Assembly (NCBI GenBank): GCA_947464585.1
Contig: CANHYS010000013.1
Location: 1 to 13,345 of the forward strand
Reading direction: 5' to 3'
Length of the DNA: 13,345 nt
Source: Planctomycetaceae bacterium
GTDB lineage: Bacteria; Planctomycetota; Planctomycetia; Pirellulales; UBA1268
Part shown: piece after piece, positions 7,339 to 13,345 of the stretch
How the letters are laid out: each line of letters opens with the position of its first letter
Numbering within the stretch: position 1 is the first letter of the stretch
Translations under genes and position numbers: made by a program
Notes under the pieces: model-generated
What the model saw: only the letters and a program-made list of their open reading frames with translations
Database searches by the model: none
Told to the model about the DNA's origin: nothing

Positions 7339-9861
7339 TCAGGGCCGCGGATCGACCCGCAACACGCCCTGACCGCTTTTCTGCTTGATCTGCTGTCCGG
7401 CCTGGGTCACGGTAAGCTCGCAGACGATGTCCTTCGTGAACCCGATCAGGGCGTCGTCAGTGGCTTCGATGTCGAAGGCGATCTCCTGCGTCTCGCGGGT
7501 GATCGAGGGCAAGGGCTCGTGCACCTCCACGCCCTTGGGCATGCCTACAAGCCGGACCGGCGCCGTGCCTTCGAAGGGCGTCTTGTGCGTCAGCTTCCAG
7601 GTCATCTTCTTCCGCTCGCCCCGCCGCACGCTGTCGGGCTCGGTGGCAAACTGAACAAATGCGTCGGCTCTGACCAGCTGAACGATCTTGGAAGACACCC
7701 GGATCTGGCCGTCACCGGTCCTTCCCTGTTCGCCGCGATCTTTCGTGTAGGCGGTGACGACCAGCGGGATGGGCCCGAGCGGCGCTGTCTGATCGGCGGA
7801 CAGCTGCAAGACACCCTGCGTTTCCCCCGGGCCAATCACCGCCTGCGGCGGCACGCCGATGCCGGCCGGCTTCCAATCGCTCTGAAAACCGACCGATCCG
7901 TCGAAGCCGTCATGCCGCACGAGCCGCACCGGAATCGCCAGTTCACCTCCACGGACGATCGGCGCCGGCGGCTCGTCGATCTCGATCGAAAATGGCGGCT
8001 TCTCCAGCACCGCGAGCATGAACCGGTCGAGCCGCACGGTCTTCCAGGCGTCGCCCCCCGGCTTGTTGTTGAAGGGAAGGTTTTGGTGCATGGAGCTGAC
8101 GAGCGTCTTTGTCGGATCGATCGGCCGCAGCGTGAGCTTGATGACGGCAGCAGCGAGCGGCGCGTCGGCGGTCGCCTCGAACTGGATCGGCCACTGTGCG
8201 GCCCCGGCCGGCACGCGGTTTGGCAGGAGCGTGACACCGGCGGGCAGGCCCTCGGCCACGATCTCGGCCTCACCCTTGAATGTGTTGCCCTGGCTGGGCA
8301 TGAGATTGATATTCACCGTCCATCGGTCGCCCCGTGGGATGGCCAGGCTCGCCCACTTGGGTGCCTCCCACCAGTAGAGCGTCCACGGCAGCACGAGTTG
8401 CATGCCGTCGCGGGCCGGCTCGACCTCGATCCGGTAGACGGCCGTCGCCGATCCGCCGCCGACCAGATCCGACATCGCGATCAGATGCTCGCCGTCGACC
8501 TTCGGCTCCCAGATCACCGAAGGATCGATCGCCTCGGGCAGCACCGACCCGCCGTAGGCGGAGATGCCGAAGGTGTCGCGTTCCTCGCGATCGGAGGAAA
8601 ACTTCACAAGCGGCTTGGCAGCCGGCTGTCCCTCCACCGATGGCGGCGTGATCTCAATCCGCGGCTGCAGCGCCGATCCGACCGCTCCGGCAAAAACCCG
8701 CACCCGGTAGCGGTCCCCCTTCTTCACAGTCAGGCGAAACCGGTCGACGTCGCCAGGCTCCGCGATGATCCCGTTGAGCGCGGCCGGCAGGGAGGCCACG
8801 GCCGTCTCCTCGGCGGCGGCGTTTTCGAGCAGGTTGGGCATCTCGCTCGACCGCAGGAGCATCGGCGTGGGCCAGTCGCTCGCATGGCCGAACGTGCCCG
8901 GCTCCTTGGGAAGAACCACCGTCTCCGTAAACTCGCCGAGCGGATCGCCCAGAAACCTGATCGGCACGGCCTGGCCCGCGGGCCCGCCGGGGGGATACGC
9001 CGCCAGCGGCCGTCGCCAGTTGCCGATGTGAACCACGTAGGGCGCCGCCAGGTTTGTCAACGTGGACCGCTGCACTTCCACGAACACAAACGGCCCGGCC
9101 GGGCCGTCGGCAAGCGGCGGCAGGTCACTCGGCAAGCGGAACGACACGAACGGATCCTGCACATGCAGCGGGTTGTCGTCATTGATGGCAAGCTCCCGTC
9201 CGGCCGCATCCAGCACCCGCAGTTTGAGGTCATAGCCCGAGTCTTCCCCGTGGCCGTGGGTGAAGTCGCTGATCCTCACGCTATCGACCTGCGCCGTGAA
9301 TCGCTCGCCAGGCTTGACGGGCACCCTGTAGATGTCGATGTCGCCGATGGGGCGGCCATCCATCATGCCGTGCACCGACACGTTGCTTTCCACCGACATG
9401 GCCGATGAGAGGCTGTCGTTGTCCTTTATGCCGCGTTCCTTGACGGCCTCCACCTCGCTGACGACCGGAAAGGGCGTGACGTTGAACGTGGCCGCCATCG
9501 AGAGCTGCGTCAGCGACCGCACGCGAAACACGTGCTCACCCACGGGGCAGTCGGGGGCGATCTCAAACATGCACTTCAGTTTCGGCCAATGCGGCACGGG
9601 CTTCTCTGGCGGCTTGCCGATCGGTTCGATCGACACCACGCGGATACCGGGGCGGTAGAAGACGATCTCCTGGGCGTCGAGGAGATACGAGCCACTGATC
9701 GTCACCTCGACGGTCGTGCCGCGCTGGCCGATCCGCGGCCGCACCCAGTCGATGGTGTTCCAATTTCCGGCCTGCGCGGGCGCCGCCGCGGCCAGCCACG
9801 CGCCGAAGCCGAGACAGACGGAGAGCGCGGTCCAAACGTGAAACCGAGTGGTGCGAAGCAT
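7339..9861 (-). CDS. Large exported PPC-domain / Ig-like protein
   Basis: This 840-residue protein has a clear signal peptide (ALSVCLGFGAWLAAAAPAQA, cleavage near residue 31). An IPT/TIG-like beta domain follows at about 34-129 (RPRIGQRGTTVEVTISGSYL). Two regions then resemble pre-peptidase C-terminal (PPC) domains: about 135-285 (GDIDIYRVPVKPGERFTAQVDS) and about 345-500 (EPGDVDRFRLTVKKGDRYRVRVFAG). The remaining 340 residues look like tandem Ig-like beta sandwiches without enzyme motifs. Proteins of this layout regularly sit beside DUF1501 and DUF1549/DUF1553 genes in planctomycetes. A role in binding, adhesion or scaffolding at the cell surface or periplasm is inference. The start is well supported: ATG at 9859-9861 with AGGAG 7 bases upstream. 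It follows the DUF1501 gene by 48 bases, and its TGA lies 64 bases before the next chosen start, so it is probably co-transcribed with both neighbours. Confidence 0.9.
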   Translation of the reverse strand: MLRTTRFHVWTALSVCLGFGAWLAAAAPAQAGNWNTIDWVRPRIGQRGTTVEVTISGSYLLDAQEIVFYRPGIRVVSIEPIGKPPEKPVPHWPKLKCMFEIAPDCPVGEHVFRVRSLTQLSMAATFNVTPFPVVSEVEAVKERGIKDNDSLSSAMSVESNVSVHGMMDGRPIGDIDIYRVPVKPGERFTAQVDSVRISDFTHGHGEDSGYDLKLRVLDAAGRELAINDDNPLHVQDPFVSFRLPSDLPPLADGPAGPFVFVEVQRSTLTNLAAPYVVHIGNWRRPLAAYPPGGPAGQAVPIRFLGDPLGEFTETVVLPKEPGTFGHASDWPTPMLLRSSEMPNLLENAAAEETAVASLPAALNGIIAEPGDVDRFRLTVKKGDRYRVRVFAGAVGSALQPRIEITPPSVEGQPAAKPLVKFSSDREERDTFGISAYGGSVLPEAIDPSVIWEPKVDGEHLIAMSDLVGGGSATAVYRIEVEPARDGMQLVLPWTLYWWEAPKWASLAIPRGDRWTVNINLMPSQGNTFKGEAEIVAEGLPAGVTLLPNRVPAGAAQWPIQFEATADAPLAAAVIKLTLRPIDPTKTLVSSMHQNLPFNNKPGGDAWKTVRLDRFMLAVLEKPPFSIEIDEPPAPIVRGGELAIPVRLVRHDGFDGSVGFQSDWKPAGIGVPPQAVIGPGETQGVLQLSADQTAPLGPIPLVVTAYTKDRGEQGRTGDGQIRVSSKIVQLVRADAFVQFATEPDSVRRGERKKMTWKLTHKTPFEGTAPVRLVGMPKGVEVHEPLPSITRETQEIAFDIEATDDALIGFTKDIVCELTVTQAGQQIKQKSGQGVLRVDPRP

Positions 9862-9909
9862 CGCGTAGCTCCTGGAAAAATCGTCACTCGGCCGCCGCTG
9901 CGGGCCCGA

Positions 9910-11355
9910 TCAGGCGAGGATGCCCTTCACGAGCACGCCATCCTTGATGATCTCGATCGGCCGGGTGCCGAAGGCGACGAGTTCCTTGTCGGCGTCGATC
10001 CCGAGCAGGTTGTAGACGGTGTATTGCAGGTGCTCGAGCGGCACCGCTTCGCGGGCCGGTTCGCCACCGACCGGGTCGCTCGCCCCGTAGATCACGCCGC
10101 CGGCGATGCCGCCACCGGCCATGAGCATCGAGTAGCAGCGGGCCCAGTGGTCGCGGCCGCTGTTGGAATTCACCTTCGGCGTGCGGCCGAACTCGCTGGT
10201 CACCCAGACGAGCGTCGTCTCGAGCATCCCGCGTTGGGCAAGGTCGGTGATGAGCCCCGCGATCGCGTGGTCGAGCGGGGCCATTTGGTCGTCGCAGTTA
10301 TTTTTGACGTCGACGTGCGAATCCCAGCCGCCGTAGCTGACCGTCACGAACCGTGTGCCCGCCTCGACGAGCCGCCGGGCAAGGATCAGCCGCTCGGCGA
10401 GGCCCTTGGGGTGATATTTGCCGTCGGGCCCCTTCACCTTGCCGGTCACCTCGCTGCCGTAGAGTTTGAACGACTCCTCCGGCTCACCCTCGAAGCCGAA
10501 GGCCTTCTGCGCCTGGTCGGAGGTGAGCAGGCCGTAGGCGTTTTGGTAGAAGCCGTCCATCGTGTCGAGCGTCGATGGATCGGCCTCGAGCCGGCGGATT
10601 TTCCGCTGGATCACGTCGCGGGCCTTCTGTCGCCGATCGAAGCGATCGAGCGCGAGACCGGAGGGAAGCGAGAGGTCGCGAACCTGAAACGGTTTCTTGC
10701 CCGGATCGGCATTGAGCTCAAACGGACCGTAGGCGCTGCTGAGAAACCCTGTGCCCCCCACGAAGGTCTCCGTGTTGGGGATGGCTATATAGGGCGGAAT
10801 GACACCGCGACCGCCGAGTTCGTGCGACACGATCGATCCCATCGGCGGGTAGTCGATCACGGCGGTGGGCGTATAGCCTTTAAAGAGGTGGTAGGTGGCC
10901 AGACCGTGGTCGGGGATCTTGCCGACGACGCTTCGAATGATCGACACGCGGTCGCAGATCTCCGCCGTCTTCGGCAGGTTCTCGCTCAGAATGTCGCCGT
11001 GCTTGGTCTTGATCACGCCGAACGAGCCGCGGTATTCGACCGGCGCCTCGGGCTTGGGATCGAACGATTCATGGTGGGGAAACCCACCGGGCAGGTTGAT
11101 CTGGATCACGCTCAGCGCCTTGGCTTGGATCGCCTTGGCACCGACCGCCGAGAAGGCCGCCGTGTCGGCCTCTTTCGCCCGGGCCTCGAGCCGGAGAAAG
11201 TCGCCGAGCGACAGGCCGATCCCGCCGAGCACCCCGGCTTGGAGGACCGTGCGTCGCGATGCCGCGGCGTGAAATCCCGCGCAGCCGGAGCGGGCAGCAC
11301 GCCGGGCAAAGGCATCCGACGCATCGTCCCCGAATTGATCGAACGAAGGTCCCAT
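9910..11355 (-). CDS. Tat-exported DUF1501 protein (paralogue 1)
   Basis: This 481-residue protein belongs to DUF1501, a planctomycete-rich family placed in the alkaline phosphatase/sulfatase fold clan. A twin-arginine motif SRRTVLQ (Arg34-Arg35) precedes a hydrophobic stretch ([11 protein letters not shown]), so export by the Tat pathway folded, possibly with bound metal, is likely. It carries a 32-residue N-terminal extension before the motif. Family signatures are [18 protein letters not shown] (about 88-105), GGWDSHVD (342-349), SEFGRTP (387-393), [17 protein letters not shown] (400-416) and a C-terminal [10 protein letters not shown] region. The Asp and His residues in these blocks are plausible metal ligands, but the substrate is unknown. 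The start is supported by GAGGAG 8 bases before the ATG at 11353-11355. It opens the tightly spaced set of genes that continues to the cytochrome-WD40 gene. Paralogue 2 upstream is of the same family but strongly diverged. Confidence 0.93.
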   Translation of the reverse strand: MGPSFDQFGDDASDAFARRAARSGCAGFHAAASRRTVLQAGVLGGIGLSLGDFLRLEARAKEADTAAFSAVGAKAIQAKALSVIQINLPGGFPHHESFDPKPEAPVEYRGSFGVIKTKHGDILSENLPKTAEICDRVSIIRSVVGKIPDHGLATYHLFKGYTPTAVIDYPPMGSIVSHELGGRGVIPPYIAIPNTETFVGGTGFLSSAYGPFELNADPGKKPFQVRDLSLPSGLALDRFDRRQKARDVIQRKIRRLEADPSTLDTMDGFYQNAYGLLTSDQAQKAFGFEGEPEESFKLYGSEVTGKVKGPDGKYHPKGLAERLILARRLVEAGTRFVTVSYGGWDSHVDVKNNCDDQMAPLDHAIAGLITDLAQRGMLETTLVWVTSEFGRTPKVNSNSGRDHWARCYSMLMAGGGIAGGVIYGASDPVGGEPAREAVPLEHLQYTVYNLLGIDADKELVAFGTRPIEIIKDGVLVKGILA

Positions 11356-11464
11356 CGGTTCAACTCCTCGGAATATGAGGTTGGAGGGTGACGCGGCAGC
11401 GACCGGTGAGGGTCAGTGGACGCGACCGCTGAGGGAGGCAGAGACCAAAGACACCATTGTCGAC

Positions 11465-11493
11465 AAACTACACAGCGGCCCAGCCGCGGTCAA
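11465..11493 (-). promoter_or_regulatory. Possible promoter upstream of DUF1501 paralogue 1, with palindromic spacer
   Basis: In the 229-base gap between the two DUF1501 genes, the minus strand has TTGACC (11493-11488; 5 of 6 to the -35 consensus), a 17-base spacer and TAGTTT (11470-11465; 3 of 6 to -10). The spacer holds a perfect inverted repeat, GCGGC-CCA-GCCGC on the plus strand (11475-11487), in a place where a repressor could act. Apart from this the gap shows nothing gene-like. It is the largest gap in the window. The call is tentative because the -10 is weak. Confidence 0.3.
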
Positions 11494-11584
11494 CGCAAGG
11501 CAGCAGGCGGGGCAGGTCGTGTCGGTGCAGTGACGGTGGCCATGGTCTGGCTTGTTCCTTGCTGAAAACTATTTCGGGGGGGCG

Positions 11585-12982
11585 TCAGGCCAGAATGGCT
11601 TTCGCCACCTCGCCGGCCACGTCGGTGAGCCGATAGTCACGGCCGGCGTGACGGTAGGTGAGCTTCTCGTGGTCGAGGCCGAGCAGGTGCAGGATCGTGG
11701 CATGGAAGTCGTGCACGTGCATCCGGTTCTCCGCCACCGCGATCCCGTAGTCGTCGGTGCTTCCATACGACATGCCGGCCTTCACGCCGCCGCCGGCCAT
11801 CCAGCTCGAGAACGCCTGGTGGTGATGCTCGCGGCCCTTGTGGCCCGCCTCCGTGTGGTAGGGCGTGCGGCCAAACTCCGTCGTCCAGACGACGAGCGTT
11901 TCGTCGAGCATGCCCCGCTGCTTGAGATCAGTCACGAGCGCGGCCATCGCCTGGTCGACGTTCTTGGCCAGCGGCACGTGGTCCTGCATGTTGCCGTGAG
12001 AATCCCAGTTGCCTGACGAACCGGTGTCGATCAATTCGATGAACCGCACGCCTCGCTCGGCCATCCGCCGGGCCACGAGGCACTGCCAGCCGAAGCCGGT
12101 CGTCTGGCCGGGCTTGAGCCCGTAGAGCGCGAGCGTGCCGGCCGTCTCCTGCGACAAATCGAAAACCTCGGGCGCCTCCGACTGCATGCCGAAGGCGGTC
12201 TCGAACGACCGGATCCTCGCCTCGAGCGCGGCGTCGAGGTCACGGGCCTCGGCGTGCCGGCGGTTGACCTGGGCAAGCTGCTCCAGCTCCAGCGACTGCA
12301 GGTCGGCGGCAGCAGACCGCCGGTTCATGTTGGCAATCGGAATCGGGCCGGGCACGATGTGGGTGCCCTGGTGGCAGCCGGGCAGGAAGTCGGAGCCCCA
12401 GGTCTGCGTGCCGGCATAGGGCGCCTTCGGCGCGATCGCCACGAACGATGGCAGGTTTTGGTTCTCGGTGCCCAGCCCGTAGCTCACCCACGCGCCGATG
12501 CTTGGCCGGGCAAACGTGAATGAGCCGGTGTGGATCTCGAGCGTCGCCTCATAGTGGTTGGTGTGGTCCGACTCCATCGATCGGATCACGCAGAGGTCGT
12601 CCACGATGCTCCGCGTGTGCGGAAAGAGATCGCTCACCTGGATGCCGCTTGTGCCACCTGGCGCAAAGCCCCAGTGCGGCCCGATCAGGCTCCGCTTGAA
12701 CGCGCCGGTCTTCCCCTGCCAGTTGTCGATCGTCACCTCTTTGCCATGGTCGGCGATCAGCTTCGGCTTGTGGTCGAACGATTCGACGTGCGACACGCCC
12801 CCCGTCATGTAGAGAAAGATCACCGACTTCGCCTTGGCCGGCAGATTGGTGGCGTGCGAGACGAGCGGATTCACTGCCGCCGCAGGCGACTGCCTGCCGA
12901 GCATGCCTGCCAGCGCGAGGCTGCCGAGGCCGCCAGCCGACTGACGGAGCATCTGGCGACGGGATGGAAAAAATGGTGACAT
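11585..12982 (-). CDS. Tat-exported DUF1501 protein (paralogue 2)
   Basis: This 465-residue DUF1501 protein has its twin-arginine signal right at the N-terminus: PSRRQMLRQ (Arg8-Arg9), then GGLGSLALAGML and a likely cleavage region SPAAA. Family blocks are YMTGGVSHVESFDHKP (about 58-73), NWDSHGN (325-331), WTTEFGRTP (366-374), KGREHHHQAFSSWMAGGG (382-399) and the C-terminal DFHATILHLLGLDHEKLTYRHAGRDYRLTDV. This C-terminal signature is typical of DUF1501 proteins encoded directly after DUF1549/DUF1553 genes, which fits its place 68 bases after the DUF1553 fragment. AGAGGA lies 7 bases before the ATG at 12980-12982. It is clearly a separate lineage from paralogue 1, differing in length, N-terminus and C-terminus, so the two are not a recent duplication. 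The biochemical activity is unknown; the alkaline phosphatase clan fold suggests a metal-dependent hydrolase. Confidence 0.94.
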   Translation of the reverse strand: MSPFFPSRRQMLRQSAGGLGSLALAGMLGRQSPAAAVNPLVSHATNLPAKAKSVIFLYMTGGVSHVESFDHKPKLIADHGKEVTIDNWQGKTGAFKRSLIGPHWGFAPGGTSGIQVSDLFPHTRSIVDDLCVIRSMESDHTNHYEATLEIHTGSFTFARPSIGAWVSYGLGTENQNLPSFVAIAPKAPYAGTQTWGSDFLPGCHQGTHIVPGPIPIANMNRRSAAADLQSLELEQLAQVNRRHAEARDLDAALEARIRSFETAFGMQSEAPEVFDLSQETAGTLALYGLKPGQTTGFGWQCLVARRMAERGVRFIELIDTGSSGNWDSHGNMQDHVPLAKNVDQAMAALVTDLKQRGMLDETLVVWTTEFGRTPYHTEAGHKGREHHHQAFSSWMAGGGVKAGMSYGSTDDYGIAVAENRMHVHDFHATILHLLGLDHEKLTYRHAGRDYRLTDVAGEVAKAILA

Positions 12983-13050
12983 GGTGATGTCCTCTCGCGG
13001 CGTGCGGGTGTGCGTGCGACCGTGGTCGGCAGGCTGCAGTCGATCAGGCT

Positions 13051-13345
13051 TTAGTCGATATAGAGGAATTCGTTGGAGGCGAAGAGCGTGCGGGCAAAGG
13101 CGGCCCAGGCAAGCAGTTCGTGCTGATCGGCTGGGGTGTCGGTGGCCTTGAGACCGGTGCGGTAGCGATCGACGAAACTGGGGCAGGCCGCGATCTCGGC
13201 CTCGTCGGGCCTGCGGGCCAGGGCCGTGCGGTAGGCAAGCTCGGTGCGGGCGCCGGGGTCGGACTCACTGAGCAGCCGCCGGGCGAAGGCCTGCGACTCC
13301 TCGTGCAGGAGCGGCGCATTCATCCAGAAGAGGGCCTGCGTCGGC
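13051..13345 (-). CDS. DUF1553 protein, C-terminal end only (cut by window edge)
   Basis: This is the last 97 residues or so of a larger protein whose gene enters from the right edge. The frame is open through the edge, and the upstream residues read PTQALFWMNAPLLHEES, the conserved 'TP-x-QAL-x-x-MN' block near the end of DUF1553 (PSD1). TALARRPDEAEI and FASNEFLYID, both standard for the family C-terminus, follow. The Met at 13321-13323 is internal and not a start. The whole protein is probably a PSCyt1-DUF1549-DUF1553 fusion of about 800-1000 residues, but that part lies outside the window. It is followed after 68 bases by DUF1501 paralogue 2, the classic planctomycete gene pair. Stop TAA at 13051-13053. 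Confidence 0.9.
   Translation of the reverse strand, partial: PTQALFWMNAPLLHEESQAFARRLLSESDPGARTELAYRTALARRPDEAEIAACPSFVDRYRTGLKATDTPADQHELLAWAAFARTLFASNEFLYID

Noticed and set aside
7333..9408. 691-codon open frame on the plus strand opposite the PPC-domain gene
   Set aside because: It lies fully antisense to a well-supported exported protein, is rich in Arg, His, Gly and Asp, shows no recognisable domain or signal, and is expected from GC-rich third codon positions.
9532..11391. 619-codon open frame on the plus strand opposite DUF1501 paralogue 1
   Set aside because: It is a shadow of the DUF1501 gene and the start of the PPC gene; its composition is biased and there are no family motifs or ribosome site.

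Overview
The window looks like a chromosomal fragment of a planctomycete (class Planctomycetia, probably Pirellulales-like). The evidence is a set of families typical of that phylum: DUF1501 proteins with twin-arginine signals, DUF1549/DUF1553 proteins with built-in cytochrome c motifs, a PPC-domain exported protein, a cytochrome c-WD40 fusion, and a small 'RPFQPFRIVTSSGE'-type protein. GC content is high, so long spurious frames open on the opposite strand. The order-level placement is inference.

All nine supported genes lie on the minus strand, so the story reads from right to left. The right edge (13345-13051) holds the C-terminal end of a DUF1553 protein. Next come a Tat-exported DUF1501 protein (12982-11585), a 229-base gap with a possible promoter, a second DUF1501 paralogue (11355-9910), a large exported PPC/Ig-like protein (9861-7339), a DUF1549/DUF1553 protein with a CX4CH motif and a Big2-like domain (7274-4995), a cytochrome c-seven-bladed WD40 fusion (4952-3489), an exported NGN-repeat beta-propeller (3413-2502), a GDSL/SGNH-type sialate O-acetylesterase-like protein (2388-700), a 77-residue cytoplasmic protein (582-349), and the N-terminus of another exported cytochrome c protein (192-1) cut by the left edge. 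No gene-free stretch exceeds 300 bases. I see no tRNA, rRNA, CRISPR array, transposase gene or phage gene.

From 13345 to about 3489 the genes are closely spaced (42-68 bases apart, apart from the 229-base gap) and probably form one or two transcription units. Every product there appears to be exported. Together they look like a planctomycete exported module of predicted haem proteins, DUF1501 (alkaline-phosphatase-clan) proteins and large adhesive or scaffold-like proteins. The carbohydrate esterase downstream suggests glycan processing, but no substrate can be read from the sequence.

Two intergenic repeat-like elements stand out. One is a 15-base perfect inverted repeat (2407-2421 / 2459-2473) between the propeller and esterase genes. 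The other is a GC-rich motif (271-307) resembling a dispersed planctomycete intergenic repeat. The cluster organisation is of a known planctomycete type with unknown biochemical function. I see no clearly new defence, mobile or regulatory system.
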